A DNA stretch of 64,000 nt from Planctomycetota bacterium (GCA_002686265.1 NZBA01000050.1:124001-188000); one strand, 5' to 3'; positions 14,499-27,196 are shown, numbered from the stretch's first letter. Translations and numbers: made by a program. Notes: generated from the sequence alone by a model not told the origin.

Positions 14499-15719
14499 TC
14501 AGAAGTGGAGTTGGAACTCCAGCATGAAGGCCAGCTCGCCGTCCTCGCTCTCGCCGCCGATGGCGAGCGGATTCTCGTAGTCGCTGAAGACGAGGGCGTT
14601 GCGCAGCACGGCGTGGTCGTTGGGGATCCAGTTCACCCCGACCGAGAGCGTGCGCACGCGCCCGGGGCCCGGGGCCGTGGCGAAGGAGTCGAGCTCGGAG
14701 TCGAGATCGAGCTGTGAGACGCGGCAGGCCAAGACCCAGGCCCCGCGGCCGGAACCGTCGAGGAAGTCGAAGGGGGCGGCGGGGCGTACGCCGGCGAAGC
14801 TCTTGTCCTCGCCGGTCAGGACGCGCGAGACGGTCACGTAGACGCCGCCCAGGGAGGCCTCGCTCGCGCCGCCGCCGGCGGACATCTCCTGAGTGAGCGC
14901 GAGGGCCTCGGCCTGGAGGAACCACGGTCCGCGGAACCAGGCCGCCTCCCACCCCAAACGCCGGCGCGTGCCGTCGAGGACGACGCCGTCGGCGAAGGTC
15001 ATGAGCGGTAGGCCGAGGGCGTTCTCGATGGCCTCGCCACCCACCGCGGTGTCCTGGCTGCCGACCGTAGCCGCCACTCCGAGCTGCAGGTGATGCCAGG
15101 GCGAGCCCGGCCTCTTCGCGAAGGGATGCCACATCCAGCGCCCGGCGAGGTCCTTGGTGGCGTCGGTGTCCGAGGCGCCGGTGCCGTTGGTCAGTGACAG
15201 GCCGGTCTCCCAACGCCCGCAGGCGCTGCGGGCGTTCAGGAACAACCCGTGGTCCTCGGCCGGGGCGAACTGGTTGAGGATCGAGAAGCGCGGGAAGTCG
15301 ATGTGACGGCGGCTGCGCACCTCCTCGAGGTTGAAGGGCACTTTCATGCGCCCGAGCATCACGCGCCCGTTCCCGCCGAGGGTGTCAAAGCCCAACCAGG
15401 CCTCCTCGAGCTCGACTTCGTGCTCGGTGAACTTCGGCTCGAGGCGGAAGCGCAGGGCGTCGAAGCGCCCGGCGAGCTCGGGGCGCATGCGTTTGAGCGC
15501 CGCGTCGCTGCGCGGCTCGCGGCGGGAGCCGTGGACGGTCACGACGGTCTGCACGAGACCCTCGATCTCCAGCTCGCCGCGCCCGTCCGCCGTGCGCAGG
15601 GCGAAGACCTCGGGAGCGCCGGCGCAGGGAGGCTCCGGCGGCCGCGGACCGGCGCAGGCGCAGGCGCCGGCCAGGATGAGGAGCGACAGGCGCACGAGGA
15701 AGGGGGCGTTCATGTCCAT
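14499..15719 (-). CDS. phosphate-selective porin O/P-like outer membrane protein
   Basis: Signal peptide; LRFRLEPKFTEHEVELEEAWLGFD, VMLGRMKVPFNLEEVRS, WIPNDHAVLRNALVFSDYE; C-terminal aromatic FQLHF. Confidence 0.82.
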   Translation of the reverse strand: MDMNAPFLVRLSLLILAGACACAGPRPPEPPCAGAPEVFALRTADGRGELEIEGLVQTVVTVHGSRREPRSDAALKRMRPELAGRFDALRFRLEPKFTEHEVELEEAWLGFDTLGGNGRVMLGRMKVPFNLEEVRSRRHIDFPRFSILNQFAPAEDHGLFLNARSACGRWETGLSLTNGTGASDTDATKDLAGRWMWHPFAKRPGSPWHHLQLGVAATVGSQDTAVGGEAIENALGLPLMTFADGVVLDGTRRRLGWEAAWFRGPWFLQAEALALTQEMSAGGGASEASLGGVYVTVSRVLTGEDKSFAGVRPAAPFDFLDGSGRGAWVLACRVSQLDLDSELDSFATAPGPGRVRTLSVGVNWIPNDHAVLRNALVFSDYENPLAIGGESEDGELAFMLEFQLHF

Positions 15720-15911
15720 CGGAGCCTAGCAGCCCCTCCCACCCGCTGACCAGAGTGGCCGGGGAGCACGAAGCGCACGGGATGTGCGCCCTCTCCTCAC
15801 CGGGCGTCTGGTTCTCCACGCGTGGGGCCAGGCAGGATGACCAGGGACTTCAGCGAATGACCCGGACTCCGCGGGGCGTCGAGCCGGGCCGTTGGAGCGA
15901 GATGGGCCGGC

Positions 15912-17366
15912 ATGGGGTACAAGGGAGTGATGGCGGGCGAAACACGGACTTGGTGCTGGAACGCCGCGCTGGCGTTGGCCTGCCTGACGGCTGAGGGCGC
16001 GGCGCAGACCCTCGGCGTGGACGAGCCCTTCTTGATGAGCGTGACCTCCTGCGGCGGGTCGGGCTGCAACAACCCGCAACAACATCAGGTGACCGTGGCC
16101 GAGTCGTCCGACGGAGTCGCGTGGCACCTCCTCGACGGCTGGGGCGGCGTGACCTACCAAGGCAGCGTCCCCGACGTCCTGCGCCGCGGCCAGACCCTGT
16201 ACGTCTTCACGCCCAACGAGGTGGCGCGCTACGAGCTGGACAGCGACACCTGGCTCCCGCCGGCCCCCGTGGCCCTCGACGATCCCGACACGACCGGCGG
16301 CTTCGTCGACCCGAGCGCAACCCTCGACGAGCAGGGACGAATCGTCTTGTTCTACCTGCTCGGGATCATCGGCTCGGACCCCGCCGGTTGCAACGGTGCC
16401 CCGACCTGCACGAAGTACATCCACTCGGCGACCGAAGTGCCCGGCAGCGACGGGACGGCCTTCGTCGTGAACCCCGGCCACCGCCTGGCCGTCGCCGTGG
16501 GGGGCAGCAACCCGCCGATCGCCTCGGATCCCGATCTGCTGCGCCTGTCCGACGGCTTCGGCGTCCTGCTCTCCCGCGGGACCTCGACCCAGTTGTGGAG
16601 AGCGAGCGAGCTGCACGGGACCTACGCCCTTTCGCCGTCGCTGCCCGGCGGATTCCTGTGGCAGAACGGTCCCGCCGTGGCCTCGGGAACGCGCTTCGCC
16701 GAGAGTGGCGAGTTCTGGCTCTACGCTCACCAGTTCTCGCCGTCTCACGGGACGCAGGTCGTGCGCCGGGCGGTCGTCGCCACCCTCGACCAGGCCGTGC
16801 CCGCGGCGGCGTGGACGACGGTCTGCAGCGCGAGCGACCTCGGCGGGGGAGCCGCGGTCGAGCTCGGCAGCCCCGGCTTCGCCTTGAACGTCCCCGGTGC
16901 GGTGGGCACGCCACTGTGCTTCGGCGACGGCGGCGGAACTCCCTGTCCGTGCGGGAACGACGGCGCCGGGGGCGAGGGCTGTCGCAACACGGGCGGGACG
17001 GGCTGCGTCCTGGCGGGTTCGGGCACGGCGAGCGTCGTGGCCGACACCGTGGTGCTGACCGCCGCGGGGGCCCTGGGCACCCAGGCGGGGCTCTTCTTTC
17101 AAGGGAACGAGATCCTGGGCGGCGGAGACGGCATCACGTTCGGCGACGGCCTGCGCTGCTGCGGCACGCAGGTGGTGCGGCTGCAGATCGTCTTCCCCGA
17201 CTCAGGCGGTACGGCGGCCTCGAGCGCCCCCCTGGCCGTGGGCGGAGGCGCGCTCGCCGGGGACACGCTGTGCTACCAGTTCTGGTATCGCGACCCCAAC
17301 GGCGGCGGCGTGTGCGGCGCGGGCTTCAACCTGAGCAACGCCTGCTCCGTCGCTTGGACACCGTGA
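15912..17366 (+). CDS. secreted propeller-like protein with C-terminal Cys-rich (CFGDG...CPCGN) domain
   Basis: N-terminal hydrophobic segment; C-terminus LCFGDGGGTPCPCGNDGAGGEGCRNTGGTGCVLAGSG...LCYQFWYRDPNGGGVCGAGFNLSNACSVAWTP. Confidence 0.8.
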   Translation: MGYKGVMAGETRTWCWNAALALACLTAEGAAQTLGVDEPFLMSVTSCGGSGCNNPQQHQVTVAESSDGVAWHLLDGWGGVTYQGSVPDVLRRGQTLYVFTPNEVARYELDSDTWLPPAPVALDDPDTTGGFVDPSATLDEQGRIVLFYLLGIIGSDPAGCNGAPTCTKYIHSATEVPGSDGTAFVVNPGHRLAVAVGGSNPPIASDPDLLRLSDGFGVLLSRGTSTQLWRASELHGTYALSPSLPGGFLWQNGPAVASGTRFAESGEFWLYAHQFSPSHGTQVVRRAVVATLDQAVPAAAWTTVCSASDLGGGAAVELGSPGFALNVPGAVGTPLCFGDGGGTPCPCGNDGAGGEGCRNTGGTGCVLAGSGTASVVADTVVLTAAGALGTQAGLFFQGNEILGGGDGITFGDGLRCCGTQVVRLQIVFPDSGGTAASSAPLAVGGGALAGDTLCYQFWYRDPNGGGVCGAGFNLSNACSVAWTP

Positions 17367-17385
17367 GCCGCCCCGCTGCGCGGGG

Positions 17386-18000
17386 TCAGTCCGCGTCGGC
17401 CTCCGCGCCGATCGTCTCGCGCGCGAAAGCGTGCAAATCGGCGGCGATTAGCGAGAGCTGTTCGTCGGTCAGGTTGCGCCGTGTGGCGTCGAGGGTGTCG
17501 AGGAAGTGGGCGCGCTCCGAAGGCGTCACGGGGCAGCCCACGTTGCCCTCTGGCCCGTCGGCCGTGGCGAGCAGGGCGGCGGGGTCGATGGTCAAGGAGC
17601 CGTCTGGCCGCTCGATCAGGCGCCCGCGCGCGGGGTCGATGATCACGTACCAGGGGATGCCGCCGTCGGACTGTCCGCGCAGGGCGGCTGCGACGGCGAG
17701 GCCGCCGGCCATCTCGTCCTGGTCGATCTTGACCGGCACGAGGTCCAGCGCCAGCAGCTCGGCCACCCGCGCGCGCCCGAGGAACTCCTCGAGCCTTCCG
17801 CACCAGCCTCACCAGGGGGCGCCGATGTGAACGAACAGGCGTCGGTCCGCGTCGGCGGCGAAGGCGCGCCAAGCACCGTAGACCTCGCCCGCGGCCGCGC
17901 CGGCGCGAGGCTCGGGGGGCGGGGTTTCCCTGGCGTTTGGGCCCACGGGGCCGAGACAGGCGGCGAGAGTCAGGCTCAGGGCTAGAGCGGTGCGGGGCAT
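17386..18000 (-). CDS. thioredoxin-fold lipoprotein, predicted selenoprotein (in-frame TGA = Sec at 17811-17809)
   Basis: ATG at 18000; lipobox LAAC; FVHIGAPW-TGA-GWCGRLEEFL...GIPWYVIIDPARG. The TGA replaces the first Cys of CxxC; the reading frame is the same before and after it (17809-17386 = 423 nt, divisible by 3). Confidence 0.86.
17775..17811 (-). promoter_or_regulatory. candidate bacterial SECIS element with UGA
   Basis: mRNA-sense UGA, then GCUCGAGG-AGUU-CCUCGGGC (8 bp with one GU, tetraloop with G at position 2); 22 nt between UGA and apical loop. Confidence 0.65.
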
Positions 18001-18169
18001 GGAGTGGATTGTAGGTGCCCGGAAGCCTGGCGACGAGGGGAGACGAGGGGTGTCAAGATCGGTAGCCTGCCCGGATGCCCGTGTCTCATCTTCAGGGGCG
18101 GCTCGCTCGGATCGTGTGCTCCCGCGGCGCAGCCGAGGCTCCCCTTCCCGCGTCAGCGCCCGAGCGATC

Positions 18170-19270
18170 GTGAGCGAGGGGCAGACGGCACTGTGGCGGC
18201 GCGGCCTGCGAGGGCTCGGGATCGCCCTGGGCACCCTGGTCGTTCTCCTCGGGGGCACCGAGCTGGTCCTGCGCGCGCTCGGCTACGCCAGCGGGCCGGC
18301 GCGTTACTTCGACCCGCGGATCGGCTTTCGTTTCCACCCGAACCAAGAGCGCTTCATGGCCGATGGGGACGGAGAGCCGATCGCCGAGGTGGTCTTCAAC
18401 GAGCTCGGCCTGCGGGGGCCGGTGTGGTCGGCTCCGCGCCGTTCCGACGAGCGGCGCATCGCGTGTCTGGGAGACTCGTTCACCTTCGGCTGGGGGGAGG
18501 CGGCCGACGACGAGACCTGGCCGGCTCGGCTTCAGGAGCTCCTCACCGACCGTCCCGGTCTCACGACCTGGACGACCATGAACTTCGGCGTGCCGGGCTA
18601 CAACCTGTGGAACAGCACGCGCATGTACGAGCACGTCGCGCGGCCCTTCGAACCCGACCTGGTGCTGATCGGGTTCTTCCTGAACGACGTCGCGCCCCCC
18701 GACAAGGGGCCGCGGCACACCGACCGGGGGCTCTTGTACTGGGCCGGGCGTACGGCCCTGCTGCAGGTCTTCCACGCGCAACTGCGCGGCCGCATCTCCT
18801 ACTTCGACAACCCCGACGACGCCGAGACCAAGGCCGCGCGGGCGATCTTCCGCGAGCACCAGCGCGAGATCCTGAATGACCCCGACAGCGAGGTCGCGGG
18901 GCCGTTCTGGGGGCGCGCCATGGTCGAGCTCGGGGAGCTCGTGGACGGCGTGCGGGCCGATGGGTGCGACCTGCTGCTGCTGTGCTTCCCCCAACGCTCG
19001 CAGGTCGTGTACGTCGCGCGCGCCGCCGCCGCCGGAGGCGATTCGGTGGGCGAGGCCTTGCTCGCGATGGGCGCGCCTCAGGCCCGCCTGGCCGGGGAGG
19101 CGGAGCGGCTCGGAGTGCCCTACCTCGACCTCTTGCCGGCCTTCGCACGGGTCGGGCCGTCCGCCTACGGGGAGCTCGAGAGCGGACACCCCAGCGCCCG
19201 CGGCTACAGCGCCGCGGCCGAGGCGATCGCCGGCCGCCTCGAGGAGCTCGGGCTGCTCGAGGGGGACTGA
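18170..19270 (+). CDS. membrane-anchored SGNH/GDSL-family hydrolase
   Basis: N-terminal TM helix; CLGDSFTFGWG (block I), NFGVPGYNLWN, GFFLNDVAPPD, ELESGHPSARGYSAAAEAI. Confidence 0.8.
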   Translation: MSEGQTALWRRGLRGLGIALGTLVVLLGGTELVLRALGYASGPARYFDPRIGFRFHPNQERFMADGDGEPIAEVVFNELGLRGPVWSAPRRSDERRIACLGDSFTFGWGEAADDETWPARLQELLTDRPGLTTWTTMNFGVPGYNLWNSTRMYEHVARPFEPDLVLIGFFLNDVAPPDKGPRHTDRGLLYWAGRTALLQVFHAQLRGRISYFDNPDDAETKAARAIFREHQREILNDPDSEVAGPFWGRAMVELGELVDGVRADGCDLLLLCFPQRSQVVYVARAAAAGGDSVGEALLAMGAPQARLAGEAERLGVPYLDLLPAFARVGPSAYGELESGHPSARGYSAAAEAIAGRLEELGLLEGD

Positions 19271-19321
19271 GCCCGCCGGTCGCCCTTGTTCCCGCCTGCC
19301 GGCGGGCTAGACTCGCGCCCC

Positions 19322-20455
19322 GTGTTCCGCCTCCTCGTCGCTCTCGCCCTGCTCCTGACCCTCGGCGCCTGCCGGGCGCTGAAGAACTTCGATCTGATCG
19401 AGATCGCGGACGCCAAGGCGCACAACCTCGCGGAGCTGCACCCGCGCGAGGGGCGGCACGCCTACGTGGCCACCCTGGTCGGAGACGTCGAGTATCTCCT
19501 GCGTCAGGGACTGCGGGGCACTGGGGCTAGCGCCATGGCCAAGGACCCAGGTGCGATCGACGTGCCGGAGACCGAGTGCCTCGAGGCCCTGCTGGCTCTG
19601 GCGCGCTTCGACGCGACGGACGAGCGCGTGGCCTCCCTGCAAGTCCTGTGGGCCTGCCGCGTGGCGACCGAATGTCCTTGGGACCTCTCGCGCGAGCGCG
19701 CCGTGCGCGAGCTGGGCACGGCCGCCGTGCGCTTGGAGGTCGGCCCGCCGGCGGCCCTGGCCCCGGACGTCACGCCGGACGGCGCCGCGGCCGTGGGGCG
19801 GGCGCTGGGGCGAGTCATGGCCGCCCTGGGTGAGCCGGAGGACGCCGACAGGGGTGGAGCGGACGACCTGTCCGCGGCCTGCGACGGCTTGCGCGCCCTG
19901 GTCCTCGACGTACCCGGCGGGCGGCGCGTGCTCTTCGGCCTGGCGCAGCTGCTCGCCGATCCGCGCCGCGAGGAAGGCGAGACGGAGCTCCTGCGAGAGG
20001 TGCAACGCGCCACCGAGGTGCGCTGCATCGCGCAGACCCTGGCGACCTCCCTGGGCGATGGGTCCCCGCGGGTGCGCGTCGCCGCGGTCGAGGCGGCCGT
20101 GCGCTCGGGGGGCCGCGGGGTTCTGGCGATCCTGCTCGATCAGCTCCAGCGCGAGCCCTCCGACGAGGTGTCCGCCGCGGTCCTACGCCTGGTGGCCGCC
20201 GAGGGGCTCCCGCGGCGGGAGGAGGACATCGACCCGGCCGACTTCGCACGGGCGCGGGAGAGCTTGTTGGCGCAGCTGGTCCGCTTCGCGGTGGAGCATC
20301 CCACCGGTCCCGTGCGCGTGCAGGCCATGCTCGCCCTGACGCGCGTCGTGGGCGGCGGCCCGGAGAGCCTGCGGGCCGAGGATTGGGAAGACTGGTGGCT
20401 GGCCCGTTCCGCCGCCGGCGTGAGCGCCCCGGTCCCCGCGGGAACCGGTCGGTGA
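19322..20455 (+). CDS. HEAT-repeat-like lipoprotein
   Basis: Lipobox LGAC; helical repeats (GDGSPRVRVAAVEAAVRSGGRGVLAILL...). Confidence 0.65.
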   Translation: MFRLLVALALLLTLGACRALKNFDLIEIADAKAHNLAELHPREGRHAYVATLVGDVEYLLRQGLRGTGASAMAKDPGAIDVPETECLEALLALARFDATDERVASLQVLWACRVATECPWDLSRERAVRELGTAAVRLEVGPPAALAPDVTPDGAAAVGRALGRVMAALGEPEDADRGGADDLSAACDGLRALVLDVPGGRRVLFGLAQLLADPRREEGETELLREVQRATEVRCIAQTLATSLGDGSPRVRVAAVEAAVRSGGRGVLAILLDQLQREPSDEVSAAVLRLVAAEGLPRREEDIDPADFARARESLLAQLVRFAVEHPTGPVRVQAMLALTRVVGGGPESLRAEDWEDWWLARSAAGVSAPVPAGTGR

Positions 20456-21675
20456 GTGCCGGCTCGCGGCGCGGCTTCGTTTCCCCGCGGAGTGTGGGCC
20501 GCGTCTCCTGGGGCGGCGCGGCGCGCTTGGTCTTGGCGCTGGGCCTGCTGGGGTGGGTCGGTTCAACCCTGCCCTGGCGAGACACGGTCACCTGGGAGGG
20601 AGCACACGGCGAACGCGTGAGCGGTGAGCTGGTGGGCGATTGGCGGGCCGAGCGCGTGGGCTTCGTGCCCGACCCGACCCTGGCCCACGTAGCCCACCTG
20701 CCCGCCGATCTGCGGGCCGCCGCACGGGACGGAGTGAGCCTGGCTCTCGATCGCGGGCGGTCGACCTACTCCTGGCGACCGGGCATGCCGCGTGTCTTCG
20801 GGACTGGCCGCCCCGCTCCCCTGGTGACGGCCTTGCTGCTCCTGGCGGCGGGCTTCTGCGCCGGGATCACGCGTTGGTGGCGCATCCTGCTCCTGGCGCG
20901 CTGCCCCTGTACGTGGGGCGGCGCCATGCGCCTGACGGGGCTGGGGATGTTCTTCAACCTGATCCTGCCCGGCCTGACCGGCGGCGATCTGGTCAAGGCG
21001 GTGTTGGTCGTGCGCGAGCACCCCGAGCGTCGCGCCGACGCCCTGGCCACCGTGGTCATCGATCGCCTGGTCGGCCTGTGGGCGCTCGTGCTCCTGGCGG
21101 CCCTCTCGGTCTGGGCCGGCGGCGCGGTCTTCGAGTCTTTGCGCCTGGCCGTGCTGGGCGCCCTGCTGGCGGCCACGGCCGGCGTGGCGCTGATCCTCTC
21201 GGCGCGCCTGCGAGGCCTCCTGCGCTTCGACGCTCTGCTCGGGCGCCTGCCGTGGGCCGAGCGCGTGCGGAGATTGGAGGAGGCGGCGCGGGTCTTCACC
21301 GGCCGACCCGGCGAGCTGGTCGCCTCCATCGTGCTCTCGGCCGCCAACCACCTGGCGATCGCCGCCGCCGTGCTGGCCATCGCCCACGGCTTCGGCTCCA
21401 CCCTGGGCTACGTGCGGACCGTCGGGATCGTGAGCATCGCCAACGCCGGGTCGGCTATCCCGATCTCCCCGAGCGGTTGGGGGGTGGGGGAGGCGCTCTA
21501 TCGTTCGCTGTTCGAGCTGGCCGGCGCCGAGGGCGCGGTGGGCGTGGCGGCCAGCGTGACCTACCGCCTTTGCCTGCTGGTTCTCGGGCTCGCGGGCGGC
21601 GCATTTCTGTTGCTCCCCGGCGGCGGGCGCTTGCGGGCCGAGGCGCGCCGGGCCGCGCTGGAGATCGGGGATTGA
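20452..21675 (+). CDS. lysylphosphatidylglycerol synthase TM-region / UPF0104 family membrane protein
   Basis: FFNLILPGLTGGDLVKAVLV, DRLVGLWALVLL, SPSGWGVGEALYRSLF; multiple TM helices; GTGA overlap with upstream gene. Confidence 0.82.
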   Translation: MSAGSRRGFVSPRSVGRVSWGGAARLVLALGLLGWVGSTLPWRDTVTWEGAHGERVSGELVGDWRAERVGFVPDPTLAHVAHLPADLRAAARDGVSLALDRGRSTYSWRPGMPRVFGTGRPAPLVTALLLLAAGFCAGITRWWRILLLARCPCTWGGAMRLTGLGMFFNLILPGLTGGDLVKAVLVVREHPERRADALATVVIDRLVGLWALVLLAALSVWAGGAVFESLRLAVLGALLAATAGVALILSARLRGLLRFDALLGRLPWAERVRRLEEAARVFTGRPGELVASIVLSAANHLAIAAAVLAIAHGFGSTLGYVRTVGIVSIANAGSAIPISPSGWGVGEALYRSLFELAGAEGAVGVAASVTYRLCLLVLGLAGGAFLLLPGGGRLRAEARRAALEIGD

Positions 21676-21742
21676 CCCGCCCGTCGGCGGGCGGTGGTAT
21701 GCTTCGCCGTTCAGCCCCGCCCCGCCCCCTCTCACGGCAACC

Positions 21743-22642
21743 ATGAGCCTCGTCGTCATCGGAACCCTGGCCTACGACACGATCGAGACCGTCCACGACC
21801 GGCGGGAGGACGTGCTCGGCGGCTCGGCGACCCACTTCGCCGTCGCCGCCAGCCACCTCGTGGCCCCACGCCTGGTGGCGGTGGTGGGGACGGACTTTCG
21901 GTCCGAGCACATGCAGGCCCTCGAAGCCCGCGGAGTGGACGTCGCGGGGGTCGAGGTGGCTCAAGGCGCCACCTTTCGCTGGTCCGGGCGCTACGAGGCA
22001 GACTGGAACAAGCGCCACACCCTCGATACTCAGCTGAACGTCTACGAGCACTTCGATCCGAAGCTGCCCGAAGCCTACCGTGACTCGGCGTACGTCTTCC
22101 TGGCCAACGCTTCGCCGAGCGTGCAGATGAGAGGGTTGTCCCAAGTCGAGGCTCCGGCTTTCGTGGTCGCCGACACGATGAACCTGTGGATCGAGACCGC
22201 GCGCGACGACCTCGGCGAGCTCCTGCGGCGCGTGGACGCGATCGTCATGAACGACGAGGAGGCGCGCATGCTGTCGGGTGAGCGGAATCTGATCCGCGCG
22301 GCCAGGCGGGTTCTCGAGATGGGGCCGCGCTACGTGGTGGTCAAGAAGGGGGAGCACGGAGCCTTCGTGATGGGGCCCGACGTGCATTTCTCGGTGCCCT
22401 CCTACCCGGTGGAGGACGTGGTCGATCCGACTGGGGCGGGCGACTCCTTCGCCGGGGGGTTCATGGGCTTCTTGGCGCTCGAAGGCGACCACGGACCGGC
22501 GAACCTGCGCAGGGCCATGCTGCACGGGACCGTCACGGCTTCGTTCTGCGTCCAGGGGTTCGGGATCGCCCCGCTCGCCGATGCGAAGGAGGCGGACCTC
22601 GCCGCACGCACCGACGACCTGCTCTGTATCGTCACGGTCTGA
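21743..22642 (+). CDS. PfkB-family carbohydrate/nucleoside kinase
   Basis: GGSATHFAVAASHL, VVKKGEHGAF, DPTGAGDSFAGGFMG. Confidence 0.92.
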   Translation: MSLVVIGTLAYDTIETVHDRREDVLGGSATHFAVAASHLVAPRLVAVVGTDFRSEHMQALEARGVDVAGVEVAQGATFRWSGRYEADWNKRHTLDTQLNVYEHFDPKLPEAYRDSAYVFLANASPSVQMRGLSQVEAPAFVVADTMNLWIETARDDLGELLRRVDAIVMNDEEARMLSGERNLIRAARRVLEMGPRYVVVKKGEHGAFVMGPDVHFSVPSYPVEDVVDPTGAGDSFAGGFMGFLALEGDHGPANLRRAMLHGTVTASFCVQGFGIAPLADAKEADLAARTDDLLCIVTV

Positions 22643-22718
22643 AGCGGCGCGCCACAAGTTCCCCATCGGATCGCAACCACGGCTCCCTCGGAGCGTCAGC
22701 AAGGGGCGGGGAGCGCGC

Positions 22719-22747
22719 TTGGTCCGTCCGAGCGAGCGGGCTATGAT
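22719..22747 (+). promoter_or_regulatory. sigma70-like promoter upstream of recA
   Basis: TTGGTC - 17 nt - TATGAT, about 50 nt upstream of the recA ATG. Confidence 0.55.
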
Positions 22748-22797
22748 CCGCCGGTCCCTCGTCCTTCTCGCGGCCCCCGGCGGGCCGTCGCCCCACG

Positions 22798-23982
22798 ATG
22801 AAAAAATCCAGCCGCAGCAAGACTTCGCGCCCCGCCGCTCCCAAGAAGAGAACCGGCGCCGGGCTGCCCCGAGACCGCAGCCAGCAGGACGGGGCCCAGC
22901 GCGACAAGGCCTTGACCGCCGCCATGGACGAGATCGAGCGTTCCTACGGCAAGGGATCGATCATGCGCCTGGGCGAGGAGAACGTTCTCGCGACGGAGAT
23001 GCGGGGCATCTCGACCGGTTCTATCGCCCTGGACGGAGCCCTGGGAGGCAAGGGCCTGCCGCGCGGGCGGGTGGTCGAGATCTACGGACCCGAGAGCTCG
23101 GGCAAGACGACCTTGACCCTGCACGTGGTGGGCAGCGCCCAGAAGGCCGGCGGCATCTGCGCCTTCGTGGACGCCGAGCACGCCCTCGACCCCTCCTACG
23201 CCCGCAAGCTGGGCGTCAACCTCGACGACCTCCTGGTCAGCCAGCCCGACACGGGCGAACAGGCGCTCGAGATCGTCGAGACCCTGGTGCGCTCGAACGC
23301 CGTGGACGTCGTAGTGATCGACTCGGTGGCGGCCCTCGTGCCGCGGGCGGAGATCGAGGGTGAGATGGGCGACAGTTTCGTCGGCTTGCACGCGCGGCTG
23401 ATGAGCCAAGCTCTTCGAAAGCTGACCTCGGCTATCGCCAAGTCCGACTGCCTGGTGATCTTCATCAACCAGATCCGCGAGAAGATCGGGGTCATGTTTG
23501 GCAGTCCGGAGACGACCACCGGAGGACGGGCGCTCAAGTTCTACTCCTCGGTGCGGCTGGACATCCGGCGCATTGGCCAACTCAAGGACGCGGACCAAGT
23601 GGTCGGGAACCGCACCAAGGTCACCGTGGTCAAGAACAAGATGGCGCCGCCCTTCCGCAAGGTCGAGTTCGACATCCTGTTCAACTGCGGCATCAGCCGC
23701 GAGGGAGAGCTGCTGGACATGGGGCTGAGCGAGGGCTCGGTATTGCGCTCGGGCACCTGGTACTCCCTCAAGCACCCCACCGAGGGGGAGATCCGCCTCG
23801 GCCAAGGGCAGGAGCGCGCACGGCGGTTCCTGATCGACAACCCCGAGCTAGCGGACGAGCTCGAGCGCACCCTGAGGGCCGCCATGGCCCCCGCGCCTGC
23901 CGAGGAGCCCGCGCCCGCGAGGGGCGAGAAGACCTCCGAATCCGCGGCCGGCGCGCCGACAGAGACCGCCAACAAGGCTTGA
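22798..23982 (+). CDS. recA: recombinase RecA
   Basis: [82 protein letters not shown]. Confidence 0.98.
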   Translation: MKKSSRSKTSRPAAPKKRTGAGLPRDRSQQDGAQRDKALTAAMDEIERSYGKGSIMRLGEENVLATEMRGISTGSIALDGALGGKGLPRGRVVEIYGPESSGKTTLTLHVVGSAQKAGGICAFVDAEHALDPSYARKLGVNLDDLLVSQPDTGEQALEIVETLVRSNAVDVVVIDSVAALVPRAEIEGEMGDSFVGLHARLMSQALRKLTSAIAKSDCLVIFINQIREKIGVMFGSPETTTGGRALKFYSSVRLDIRRIGQLKDADQVVGNRTKVTVVKNKMAPPFRKVEFDILFNCGISREGELLDMGLSEGSVLRSGTWYSLKHPTEGEIRLGQGQERARRFLIDNPELADELERTLRAAMAPAPAEEPAPARGEKTSESAAGAPTETANKA

Positions 23983-24067
23983 GACGCCCGCTGGGATATC
24001 CTGGCGCGCCGCGACCTCCCGTTTTCAAAGACTGAGCGCCCGCCACGGCGGTGGGCCCTACGCCACC

Positions 24068-26791
<2,724 letters not shown>

Positions 26792-26864
26792 AGCGGCCGC
26801 GGGGGCGCTGGAGTCCTTGCGGGCCTTTGAGCGCGAATCCCCGCTCCGGAGCGCGCCAGGCGCG

Positions 26865-26893
26865 TTGACACCCCCGCTGGCCGGCGCTAGTCT
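26865..26893 (+). promoter_or_regulatory. sigma70-like promoter upstream of rpmF-plsX-fab
   Basis: Consensus TTGACA - 17 nt - TAGTCT, 56 nt upstream of rpmF. Confidence 0.65.
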
Positions 26894-26948
26894 CTCGCCC
26901 TCTCCGCGCTCCCCGTTCCCCGGGTGAGCGCCCACCCCTCTGAGCGCC

Positions 26949-27152
26949 ATGGCACATCCCAAGCGACGCACGTCCAAGCAACGCAAGCGCATCCGGCGCT
27001 CGCACCTGGCCCTCGAGCAGGCCACGGTCTCCCACTGCCCGCGCTGCGGCTCGGCCACCCGCGCCCACCGCGTCTGCGACCAGTGCGGCCACTATGGCTT
27101 CGAGAAGGGCGGACTGAAGGGCCAGGAAGTCCTTCAGAAGGACGAGTTCTAG
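26949..27152 (+). CDS. rpmF: ribosomal protein bL32
   Basis: MAHPKRRTSKQRKRIRRSH...CPRCGSATRAHRVCDQCGHYG. Confidence 0.96.
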   Translation: MAHPKRRTSKQRKRIRRSHLALEQATVSHCPRCGSATRAHRVCDQCGHYGFEKGGLKGQEVLQKDEF

Positions 27153-27196
27153 GAGCCCGGGCTCCGACGGAGGACGCTGACGCCCCTCCCCAGCGG

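Noticed and set aside
17386-18000. Interpretation as a thioredoxin pseudogene or sequencing error at the TGA
   Set aside because: Only one stop, precisely at a redox Cys position, frame intact on both sides, and a SECIS-like hairpin present. Not fully excluded without reads or homologues.
27152-27165. GGAGCCCGGGCTCC palindrome after rpmF as a terminator
   Set aside because: Short, no U-tract, and it lies inside the rpmF-plsX-fab operon; termination there seems unlikely.
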